Of a stretch of DNA of 5,528 nucleotides, positions 1-5,528 are shown one piece after another; the stretch's first letter is position 1, and each line of letters starts with the position of its first letter. The position numbers were made by a program, and so were the translations under genes. The notes beneath the pieces were generated by a model, which saw only the letters and a list, made by a program, of their open reading frames with translations, was not told the origin of the DNA and made no database searches. Source of the stretch: JAFAGX01 sp035624085 (GTDB lineage Bacteria > Acidobacteriota > Terriglobia > Terriglobales > Acidobacteriaceae). The stretch lies in contig DASPSE010000082.1 in assembly GCA_035624085.1 (NCBI GenBank), positions 1 through 5,528 of the forward strand. The letters run 5' to 3'.

Positions 1-881
1 AACATTTTCTTGCGTCCCATGCGCACCGCATCGATCGTCGCCCGCGGCTCCCGGCCGAGAATTCTGCCAGTCACGATTTCGTCCACCACCCCAGTCGCCA
101 GCGCCATTACGTATGGCACTTTCACTTTTGGCGAAGGCAGTCCGGTGATCGCGGCCAACTTGTCCAAAATCTGCTTCAACGTGAGGTTCTCGCCTCCCAA
201 AATATAACGTTCCCCACTTCTGCCTTTCTCGAGCGCCGCCACATGTCCGCGTGCGCACTCTCGCACATCCACCAGGTTCAGCCCGGTGTCCACGTAAGCT
301 GGGAATTTCTTCTTCAAAAAATCTACGATGATCCGCCCGGTCGGCGTCGGTTTAATATCCCGTTCCCCCACCGGCGTCGTGGGATTCACCACGACCACAT
401 CCATCCCGCGTCGTCCCGCTTCCAGCGCGACCTGCTCTGCCATAAACTTCGATCGTTTATACGGGCCGATCATGTTTGCGAGCGAAACTGGGGAATTCTC
501 GTCTGCCGGATGGCCGTTCGAAGTAAAACCCATTGTTGCTACGCTCGACGTGTACACCACCCGCCGCACGCCATTCTTTTTCGCCGCGCTCAGAATCGCC
601 TTCGTACCTTCGACGTTGGCCCGGTACATCTGCTCCGGATCTCGCACCCACAACCGATAGTCGGCCGCCACGTGGAACGCAACCTCGCATCCGGACATTG
701 CTTTTTCGAGCGACGCCGGTTCGCACAGATCGCCAACAACTCGTTCCGCCTCCAGATCCTCGATGTTCGAGGGATTGCTGCTGGCGCGAACCAGCAGCCG
801 CAGGTCAGCGCCCTGCTCCGCCAAAACGCGGGCCACGTGGCTGCCCACGAATCCCGTCGCGCCGGTGACAAAAGCCAGCAT
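1..881 (-). CDS. hpnA: Hopanoid-associated NAD-dependent sugar epimerase/dehydratase HpnA (C-terminus cut off)
   Basis: Seen: an open frame of 293 codons runs from ATG at 881-879 off the left edge with no stop. The N-terminus has the dinucleotide-binding motif TGATGFVG (residues 6-13, GxxGxxG of a Rossmann fold). A serine-rich TSSVAT stretch lies near 111-116, and YKRSK (141-145) is the YxxxK catalytic motif of extended short-chain dehydrogenases. The segments HVAADYRLWVRDPE (70-83), KPTPTGRII (177-185) and GERYILGGENLTL (223-235) are what I recognise as characteristic of HpnA rather than generic epimerases. Known: family members are about 330 residues, act in the cytoplasm and are encoded with hopanoid genes; the exact substrate is not settled. 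Start choice: an in-frame TGA lies 15 bases upstream and this is the first ATG after it. No clear Shine-Dalgarno sequence precedes it; the upstream 70 bases are mostly palindromic repeat. About 35-40 residues should lie outside the window. Confidence 0.93.
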   Translation of the reverse strand, partial: MLAFVTGATGFVGSHVARVLAEQGADLRLLVRASSNPSNIEDLEAERVVGDLCEPASLEKAMSGCEVAFHVAADYRLWVRDPEQMYRANVEGTKAILSAAKKNGVRRVVYTSSVATMGFTSNGHPADENSPVSLANMIGPYKRSKFMAEQVALEAGRRGMDVVVVNPTTPVGERDIKPTPTGRIIVDFLKKKFPAYVDTGLNLVDVRECARGHVAALEKGRSGERYILGGENLTLKQILDKLAAITGLPSPKVKVPYVMALATGVVDEIVTGRILGREPRATIDAVRMGRKKM

Positions 882-884
882 ACG

Positions 885-950
885 AGCTATCAGCTGTCAG
901 CTTTCAGCCAGCGCCTCGTTGCTGAAGCTGACAGCTGAGAGCTGAAAGCT
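885..950. repeat. Imperfect palindromic intergenic repeat, 7-base period, copy 1
   Basis: The gap between the small gene and hpnA is almost wholly filled by two opposed arms. The right arm (921-950) is four successive heptad-like units of GCTGANN type on the plus strand, the first one base short. The left arm (885-908) is three such units on the minus strand. Bases 892-908 pair with 921-936 as a ~16 bp stem with one bulged base and a 12-base loop. Because of the period, 899-908 can instead pair perfectly with 941-950 (10 bp), so the hairpin can slip register. No T-run follows on the minus strand, so this is not a standard intrinsic terminator. The unit starts one base after the upstream TAG stop and ends three bases before the hpnA ATG. 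Confidence 0.85.
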
Positions 951-951
951 C

Positions 952-1398
952 CTACTCCAGCTTCTCCGGCTGCAGCGAAACGCTTTCACCGGCAGACTTT
1001 TTCTCCCAATACTGCCGCACCCAGGCTTCCCAGCTCTTGCCAGCCGCCATATCACGTCCCGTAAACGCCAATGCTGCGACATCGGAATACGCAATAGATA
1101 TCTTCCCGCCGCCGTCTTTCGGCAACAACCTCACGTAAGAGTCTGCCAAAGTAGGTCCTTTGCGGCGATCGAAAATGTAACCTTCGATCTTGCTGCCGTC
1201 CCTGCGCGTGATCAGAACATCTCCACGGTAGCCGAACGCCTCCTCCAGTGCGGAAAGTAGTTCTTCAGAAGTCGCCACCTCAGGCACCCACCCTTGCAGT
1301 TTCTCCCGTTCTGCGCCCGGAACGACTTCCAGCACATCTGGATCGGTGGGAACAGTGGGCGAGCTTGATCCGGTCCGGCCTGCTTCTCTGCCACTCAA
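952..1398 (-). CDS. Small unnamed protein of the hopanoid operon, translationally coupled to hpnH
   Basis: I do not recognise a named family; the product is 148 residues. Start choice: TTG at 1398-1396 overlaps the hpnH TGA (TTGA, four-base overlap) and is preceded by GAGGAG (1412-1407) at 8 bases, a strong ribosome binding site. The same frame stays open upstream to 1752, but that part lies wholly inside hpnH and is low-complexity, so I reject it. Seen: residues 1-25 are polar and probably disordered; 28-56 look helical (EELLSALEEAF); 57-112 look beta-rich, with GDVLITRRDGSKIEGYIFDRR (59-79), LLPKDGGGKISIAYSDVAALAFTG (91-114), then AAGKSWEAWVRQYWEKK (118-134), a tryptophan-rich amphipathic helix. 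There is no cysteine, signal peptide or membrane segment, so it should be cytosolic or peripherally bound. The beta part resembles small SH3/Sm-like barrels only in general pattern. Inference: an accessory factor for HpnH or hopanoid handling, based on position alone. Confidence 0.82.
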   Translation of the reverse strand: MSGREAGRTGSSSPTVPTDPDVLEVVPGAEREKLQGWVPEVATSEELLSALEEAFGYRGDVLITRRDGSKIEGYIFDRRKGPTLADSYVRLLPKDGGGKISIAYSDVAALAFTGRDMAAGKSWEAWVRQYWEKKSAGESVSLQPEKLE

Positions 1399-2516
1399 AC
1401 TGCTGTCTCCTCGCGCGCAGGCGTCTCGATCTGCACCAGAGGATTGAAGGAATGCACTGGCCGCACCGGCTCTTCCAGCAAGGCCAGCGCTGAAGGATCC
1501 TTGTACTTGTTGGCGAGCATCGCTTTCGCCGTGCGCCACAGGCCGCCCAGCGAGCTGAACGTGTCGTTCACCGCCGACGCTTCGTAGCCGCTGTGCACCA
1601 TGCAATTGGCGCACTGGGGGTTGCCCGATTCCGTCCCGTAGTTCTCCCATTCCGTCGTCGCCAGCAGCTCCTGGAAGGTATCGGCGTAACCATCTTGCAG
1701 CAGATAACACGGCTTCTGCCAACCGAACACGTTGAACGTCGGCATGCCCCACGGTGTGCAGGGATAATCGCGCTTGCCCATCAGAAACTCGAGAAACAGA
1801 GGCGACATGTTGAACCGCCAGCTCAGCTTGCGATTCGATAATATTCCGCGGAACAGCCGGCGCGTGCGAGCCCGCCCCAGAAAATGATTCTGGTCAGGAG
1901 CCTTCTCATACGAATAACCGGGCGAAAGCATCATGCCTTCCACGCCGAGATCCATCATTTCATCGAAGAACGCGCGCACGCTCTTGGGATCCGCTCCGTC
2001 GAATAACGTGGTGTTGGTCGTGACGCGGAAACCTCGAGCCAGGGCTTCTTTGATTCCTTCCAAAGCCTTGTCGTACCCGCCTTCCAGGCACACCGAAAAA
2101 TCGTGATGCTCCCGCTGCCCATCCATGTGAACCGAGAAGGTCAAGTATTTGCTGGGCTGGAAAAGATGGATTTTCTGTTTAAGAAGCAGTGCATTCGTAC
2201 AAAGATAGATGTACTTTTTGCGGGCCACTAGGCCGGCAACAATCTCGCCGATCTGCGGATGGAGCAACGGCTCGCCCCCGGGAATCGCCACCGTAGGTGC
2301 GCCACATTCATCGACCGCGCGGAAGCACTCTTCTGGCGTGAGCTGCATCTTCAGCACGTGCGCGGGATACTGGATTTTGCCGCACCCCGCACACGCCAGA
2401 TTGCAGCGGAACAGCGGCTCCAGCATCAGCACCAACGGATATTGCTTACGTCCCCTAAGCTTTTGCTTCAGGACGTACGTTGCCACCGTCCACGCCTGCG
2501 AAATTGGAACTGGCAT
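1395..2516 (-). CDS. hpnH: Radical SAM adenosylhopane synthase HpnH
   Basis: HpnH joins the 5'-deoxyadenosyl radical of SAM to diploptene, making adenosylhopane, the first step towards extended (C35) hopanoids. Seen: 373 residues, the usual family length. CNLACAGC (C38, C42, C45) is the CxxxCxxC motif that binds the radical SAM [4Fe-4S] cluster, in the family-typical context LEPLFRCNLACAGCGKIQYP (32-51). GGEP (80-83) is the SAM amino-group contact motif. A cysteine-containing C-terminal region follows (C253 in CTPWGMPTFN, C270, and CANC at 302-305), matching the extra domain of HpnH. Start: ATG at 2516 with GAGGAAGG (2531-2524) seven bases upstream. The stop overlaps the start of the next gene, so the two are probably co-translated. 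The protein should be cytoplasmic, working at the membrane face on a lipid substrate. The 106-base gap from shc holds a palindromic repeat. Confidence 0.96.
   Translation of the reverse strand: MPVPISQAWTVATYVLKQKLRGRKQYPLVLMLEPLFRCNLACAGCGKIQYPAHVLKMQLTPEECFRAVDECGAPTVAIPGGEPLLHPQIGEIVAGLVARKKYIYLCTNALLLKQKIHLFQPSKYLTFSVHMDGQREHHDFSVCLEGGYDKALEGIKEALARGFRVTTNTTLFDGADPKSVRAFFDEMMDLGVEGMMLSPGYSYEKAPDQNHFLGRARTRRLFRGILSNRKLSWRFNMSPLFLEFLMGKRDYPCTPWGMPTFNVFGWQKPCYLLQDGYADTFQELLATTEWENYGTESGNPQCANCMVHSGYEASAVNDTFSSLGGLWRTAKAMLANKYKDPSALALLEEPVRPVHSFNPLVQIETPAREETAV
1407..1412 (-). promoter_or_regulatory. Ribosome binding site of the small unnamed gene, inside hpnH
   Basis: GAGGAG on the minus strand lies within the last codons of hpnH, 8 bases before the TTG codon that overlaps the hpnH stop. 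It decides the start of the small gene: spacing is near ideal for TTG, while the GTG at 1394 just after the stop belongs to a frame that closes at 1212 and does not encode the conserved-looking protein. Confidence 0.75.
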
Positions 2517-2523
2517 TCTTCAG

Positions 2524-2531
2524 CCTTCCTC
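2524..2531 (-). promoter_or_regulatory. Ribosome binding site of hpnH
   Basis: GAGGAAGG on the minus strand, seven bases before the ATG at 2516. It lies outside the palindromic repeat that occupies the rest of the shc-hpnH gap, so initiation at hpnH does not depend on that structure opening. Confidence 0.7.
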
Positions 2532-2542
2532 GGTTCGGGCAC

Positions 2543-2624
2543 CCAGCATTCAGCACAGAAAGCCTCTGCTAGCTTCAACCAGAAACCCAAATGGCTGAAT
2601 GCTGGCGGCTGAGCGCTGAATGCT
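2543..2624. repeat. Imperfect palindromic intergenic repeat, 7-base period, copy 2
   Basis: The right arm (2594-2624) is four GCTGNNN heptads plus GCT on the plus strand. The left arm (2543-2554) is an inverted partial copy that pairs with 2594-2605 over 12 bp around a 39-base loop. The right arm aligns with 921-950 of the other gap at 26 of 30 aligned bases plus one gap, so the two are copies of one element. The arm overlaps the last two bases of the shc stop codon (TAG, 2625-2623). No T-run follows it on the minus strand. Confidence 0.8.
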
Positions 2625-4584
2625 ACGCCCTTCCCGCTATCACCTTCTGATACGTCGTCAGCGCAATCAGCGGGAAATACTGCCGGTACATGTGATACAG
2701 CAAATAGAACACCCGCGGGAAGCCCGTGCCCGTGAAATACGGCTCGTCCCAGGAGCCGTCTTTCTTCTGCGTGCGCAGCAGGTAGGCAATGCCTCGCGCC
2801 ACGCAATCGCTGCGCGTGTCGTTGGCAGCAAGCAAGCCCATCACCGCCCAAGCGGTCTGCGATGGCGTGCTCGGCCCCACGCCTTTGGTCGTCGGATCGT
2901 CGTACGAGCCGCAGCTTTCGCCCCAGCCGCCGTCGGGATTCTGCATCATGCGCAACCACTCCGCCGCTTGCTGGATATAAGGCTCGTGGTGATCCACACC
3001 CATCGCTTCCAGTCCGCGCAGCACAAGCATGGTGCCATAGATATAATTCACGCCCCAGCGGCCGAACCAGGAGCCATCCGGCTCCTGCTCCTCGCGCAGG
3101 AAGCTTATCGCCTTCTGAACCGCCGGATGATTGCGGTCGTACCCGTATGCCGCCAGCATCTCCAAAATCCGCCCCGTAATGTCCACCGTCGGCGGATCGA
3201 GCATCGCATTGTGGTCGGCAAACGGGATGTATTGGAAAACCATCTTGTCGTTGTTCTTATCAAATGACGCCCACCCGCCATTCTTGCACTGCATGGAAAA
3301 GATCCAATCGATGGCCCGCTGCACCGACTCGCGCTGGTACCGGCCGTTCGGATGCTCCGCATGCGTCAGCGCCAGGCACACCATCGCGCTGTCGTCCACG
3401 TCCGGATAAAACTCGTTGTTGAACTCGAAGTACCAGCCGCCCGGCTGCCCTTTTTTGTTCTTCACCTTCCAATCGCCGGCCGTGCGCACCTGTTTCTGCA
3501 GAATCCAGTCGGCGCATTTGACCATCCGCGAATCGTTCGCGGGCACCCCACTCTCACCCAACACAAAAAGCGCATACCCGGTGTCCCACACCGGCGACTT
3601 ACAAGGCTGCATCCGGAAGGTGTCGCCTTCTTCGATGCCGAGCTTCTCAAATTCATCCAGCGCCCGAATCACCTGAGGGTCATCCACTGAATACCCCAGG
3701 CAGCGTAGCGCAATGATTGAGTTCATCATCGACGGATAAATCGCGCCCAAACCATCGCTCATCTCAAAGCGCTCCAGAATCCATTTCTCCGCTTTCTTCA
3801 GCGCAATCGACCGCAGCGGGCGAATATGGACTGTTTCAAACCAGTGCACCAGACGGTCAAGGCACAGAAAGAAATTCCGCCAGGACACCAGCTTCTTCGA
3901 CCAGTGCAGGTGCATGCGCGATTTGTGCCGTCCGCCCACGAACAGCTCATCGATTTTCATCTCATCTGGAATCTTCTTGAACGGCTTCTTCGCGTAGCAG
4001 ATCGAAAGCGGCACCAGAATGGCCCGCGACCACGACGAGATTTCGTAGATGTTGAACCAGAACCACGCGGGAAACAGCACGATCTCCGGCGGGATCGCCG
4101 GAACCGCGAAGTAATCGTACTGCCCCAGGAAGCACAGATAGATTTTCGTAAATGTGTTAACTTCGGTGACACCGCCCAGTTCCAGGATCTTCTTTCGCGC
4201 CCGTTCCATCGCCGGATGCTCGGGCTTGTATCCAGCCAGCTTCAAGCCGAAATACGCCTTCACCGAGGCGCTTACATTCGAAGGCCCGCCCGCGTAGATC
4301 CCCCAACCGCCATCTTCATTCTGGTGACGCAGAATGTAGTTGGCACATTTCCGAAACCGCTCCTGATCGACCGTGCCCAGCAGCGTGTGCAGCAGAATGT
4401 AATCGGACTCCAGAGTGGTGTCGGCTTCCAACTCGCCACACCAGTAGCCCTCCTCGTGCTGCTGAGAGAATAGGCATTTGCGGGCGCCGTCGATCGCCGC
4501 AGCCGCGCGGCTGGCCAGGTCATCGATCTTTCCGAAGTGCAACTGCGGCGCAGACGCCGGAATTGAAGGGGAGGTATCGTCCAT
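2623..4584 (-). CDS. shc: Squalene-hopene cyclase
   Basis: Cyclises squalene to hopene and hopanol by proton-initiated ring closure; a monotopic membrane enzyme. Seen: 653 residues, normal for the family (about 630-680). DVDD (395-398) is the DxDD catalytic acid motif, here followed by SA rather than the more usual TA. Several QW repeats that stabilise the alpha-alpha barrels are visible, each ending Q..G.W: Q41-W48, Q88-W94, Q432-W438, Q500-W506, Q548-W554 and Q606-W612. Strong family signatures include IPFADHNAMLDPPTVDIT (453-470), the stretch from GGWGESC to PSTPSQTAWA (552-580) and FTGTGFPRVFYLLYHMYRQ (617-635). No DCTAE motif of eukaryotic oxidosqualene cyclases is present. Start: ATG at 4584 with AAGGA (4594-4590) five bases upstream, overlapping the ispH stop, so it follows ispH by 8 bases as a coupled gene. 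The long plus-strand open frames across this gene are shadows. Confidence 0.97.
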   Translation of the reverse strand: MDDTSPSIPASAPQLHFGKIDDLASRAAAAIDGARKCLFSQQHEEGYWCGELEADTTLESDYILLHTLLGTVDQERFRKCANYILRHQNEDGGWGIYAGGPSNVSASVKAYFGLKLAGYKPEHPAMERARKKILELGGVTEVNTFTKIYLCFLGQYDYFAVPAIPPEIVLFPAWFWFNIYEISSWSRAILVPLSICYAKKPFKKIPDEMKIDELFVGGRHKSRMHLHWSKKLVSWRNFFLCLDRLVHWFETVHIRPLRSIALKKAEKWILERFEMSDGLGAIYPSMMNSIIALRCLGYSVDDPQVIRALDEFEKLGIEEGDTFRMQPCKSPVWDTGYALFVLGESGVPANDSRMVKCADWILQKQVRTAGDWKVKNKKGQPGGWYFEFNNEFYPDVDDSAMVCLALTHAEHPNGRYQRESVQRAIDWIFSMQCKNGGWASFDKNNDKMVFQYIPFADHNAMLDPPTVDITGRILEMLAAYGYDRNHPAVQKAISFLREEQEPDGSWFGRWGVNYIYGTMLVLRGLEAMGVDHHEPYIQQAAEWLRMMQNPDGGWGESCGSYDDPTTKGVGPSTPSQTAWAVMGLLAANDTRSDCVARGIAYLLRTQKKDGSWDEPYFTGTGFPRVFYLLYHMYRQYFPLIALTTYQKVIAGRA

Positions 4585-4589
4585 GTAGG

Positions 4590-4594
4590 TCCTT
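4590..4594 (-). promoter_or_regulatory. Ribosome binding site of shc, overlapping the ispH stop codon
   Basis: On the minus strand the ispH stop TAA runs directly into the shc leader (TAAGGACCTAC before ATG). AAGGA uses two bases of the stop codon and sits five bases from the start. Terminating ribosomes on ispH would therefore cover the shc initiation site, as expected for translational coupling. Confidence 0.7.
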
Positions 4595-5528
4595 ACTCCG
4601 CAGCCGCTCCTGCCGGGGCGCTGGCAATCGCTTCCACGATTTCCGGCGGCAAGCCGAAGCGCACATTTTCGGGCATCACTTCCACTTCCCTCACGTTGTC
4701 AAAACCCTTGGTACCCAGGAACTCCACAACTTCTTCCACTAAACACTCTGGAGCCGATGCTCCCGCTGTCAGAGCGATCGTTTTCACATCCTCCAGCCAC
4801 TCCGGCTTGATGTCTTGGAAACTATCAATTAGATGCGAACTCGTCCCTAAGTTGCGCGCCACTTCCGTCAAACGTTTGGAATTGGAGCTGTTATCCGAGC
4901 CGACCACGAGCAACAGGTCGGCCTCGGAAGCCACCTGCTTGACGGCTGTTTGGCGATTTTCCGTCGCGTAGCAGATGTCCTGCGCCGCCGGGCCTTTGAT
5001 GTTGGGAAACTTCTTGCGCAGAGCCGAAATGATGTCCTTAGTCTCGTCCAGGCTGAGGGTAGTTTGGGTTAGATAAGCGATCCGGTTGGGATCAGGCACA
5101 GTGAGCGATTCCACCTGTCCTGGCGACCCCACCACCTGCGTCACCAGCGGCGCCTCACCCAGCGTTCCAATCACCTCGTCGTGATCCCGATGGCCAATCA
5201 GGATCAGCGAATAGCCTTCTTTGGCAAACTTGACCGCCTCCACGTGAACCTTGGTCACCAGCGGGCAAGTAGCATCGATCACTCGCAGGCCACGCGTTTC
5301 GCTGGCATCGCGCACTTCGGGCGAAACTCCATGCGCGCTGTAAATGACCCGCTCGCCATTGGGAACTTCGTCTACGCTATCGACGAAAATAGCTCCCTTG
5401 CCCTGCAGCTCCTCCACCACAAAGCGGTTGTGGACGATCTCCTTGCGCACGTAGATCGGCGGCCCAAAAGCTTCCAGGGCAATCCGGACGATATCAATCG
5501 CCCGCACCACCCCCGCGCAGAATCCCCG
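4593..5528 (-). CDS. ispH: 4-hydroxy-3-methylbut-2-enyl diphosphate reductase IspH (N-terminus cut off)
   Basis: Last enzyme of the MEP pathway: reduces HMBPP to IPP and DMAPP with a [4Fe-4S] cluster in the cytosol. Seen: 311 residues from the right edge to TAA at 4595-4593. The three cluster cysteines are present in RGFCAGV (fragment C4), DATCPLVTKVH (C88) and DICYAT (C186), matching E. coli C12, C96 and C197. The substrate-binding set is also present: H33 (EIVHNR), H66 (SAHGV), H116 and E118 (HDEV), the TQTT stretch 154-157, S214/N216 (DNSSNS) and S258 (TAGASAP). All key residues are intact, so it should be active. The frame is open to the last base; a GTG at 5510 is internal because it follows the first cysteine. 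By comparison with E. coli, about 8 residues are missing. It is the first gene visible in the block and feeds isoprenoid precursor to the hopanoid genes downstream. Confidence 0.97.
   Translation of the reverse strand, partial: RGFCAGVVRAIDIVRIALEAFGPPIYVRKEIVHNRFVVEELQGKGAIFVDSVDEVPNGERVIYSAHGVSPEVRDASETRGLRVIDATCPLVTKVHVEAVKFAKEGYSLILIGHRDHDEVIGTLGEAPLVTQVVGSPGQVESLTVPDPNRIAYLTQTTLSLDETKDIISALRKKFPNIKGPAAQDICYATENRQTAVKQVASEADLLLVVGSDNSSNSKRLTEVARNLGTSSHLIDSFQDIKPEWLEDVKTIALTAGASAPECLVEEVVEFLGTKGFDNVREVEVMPENVRFGLPPEIVEAIASAPAGAAAE

Noticed and set aside
243..938. Plus-strand open frame of 231 codons
   Set aside because: It is antisense to hpnA and runs through the intergenic repeat; rich in arginine and histidine, no motif.
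885..950. Intrinsic terminator before hpnA
   Set aside because: A strong hairpin is possible but no T-run follows on the minus strand, and the same element recurs in the shc-hpnH gap within an evident operon.
1212..1394. A 60-residue frame with GTG just after the hpnH stop
   Set aside because: It is an alternative frame of the small gene; composition is shadow-like and the GAGGAG site serves the TTG frame, which encodes the ordered protein.
1399..1752. Upstream extension of the small gene (a 266-residue frame starting at 1752)
   Set aside because: This part lies wholly within hpnH in another frame, is arginine/alanine/glycine-rich like other shadow frames here, and a strong ribosome binding site with TTG at 1398 gives a better start.
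885..2624. CRISPR-like repeat array
   Set aside because: Only two copies, about 1.6 kb apart, each internally periodic and palindromic, with no regular spacers and no cas genes.
3826..4473. Long plus-strand open frame (215 codons) opposite shc, and a similar one at 2620-3267
   Set aside because: Both are antisense to an unmistakable squalene-hopene cyclase; long antisense frames are expected in GC-rich genes, and their proteins show no recognisable motif.
5508..5510. GTG at 5510 as the start of ispH
   Set aside because: The frame continues upstream through RGFCAG, which contains the first cluster cysteine essential to IspH; the true start is outside the window.

Overview
The window is a compact, single-direction gene block, with every supported gene on the minus strand. 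It looks like part of a bacterial hopanoid operon that begins with the last enzyme of the MEP isoprenoid pathway. In transcription order (right to left) it holds: ispH (N-terminal ~8 residues cut off at the right edge), shc (squalene-hopene cyclase, complete), hpnH (radical SAM adenosylhopane synthase, complete), an unnamed 148-residue protein that overlaps the end of hpnH, and hpnA (hopanoid-associated NAD-dependent sugar epimerase, last residues cut off at the left edge). I see no tRNA, rRNA, CRISPR array, insertion sequence or phage gene.

The genes make a coherent pathway. IspH yields the IPP and DMAPP used for squalene. SHC cyclises squalene to hopene/hopanol. HpnH adds the 5'-deoxyadenosyl group of SAM to diploptene to give adenosylhopane. 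HpnA is a short-chain dehydrogenase-type epimerase tied to side-chain decoration of extended hopanoids. The adenosylhopane nucleosidase hpnG and the squalene-forming hpnC/D/E genes are not in the window. The small unnamed protein sits inside this set and appears translationally coupled to hpnH, which makes it the best candidate here for an undescribed hopanoid-related function.

The junctions are tight. ispH and shc are 8 bases apart, with the shc ribosome binding site overlapping the ispH stop. hpnH and the small gene overlap by four bases (TTGA). The other two gaps (shc-hpnH, ~106 bases; small gene-hpnA, 70 bases) are largely filled by two copies of one imperfect palindromic repeat built from a 7-base period (GCTGANN). 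Each copy starts at or within two bases of the upstream gene's stop codon.

The GC-rich composition, the gene order and the protein flavour suggest a member of the Acidobacteriota (Koribacter-like soil bacteria) or a close environmental relative. This is inference from general familiarity, not a search result. No promoter is visible; transcription probably starts beyond the right edge.
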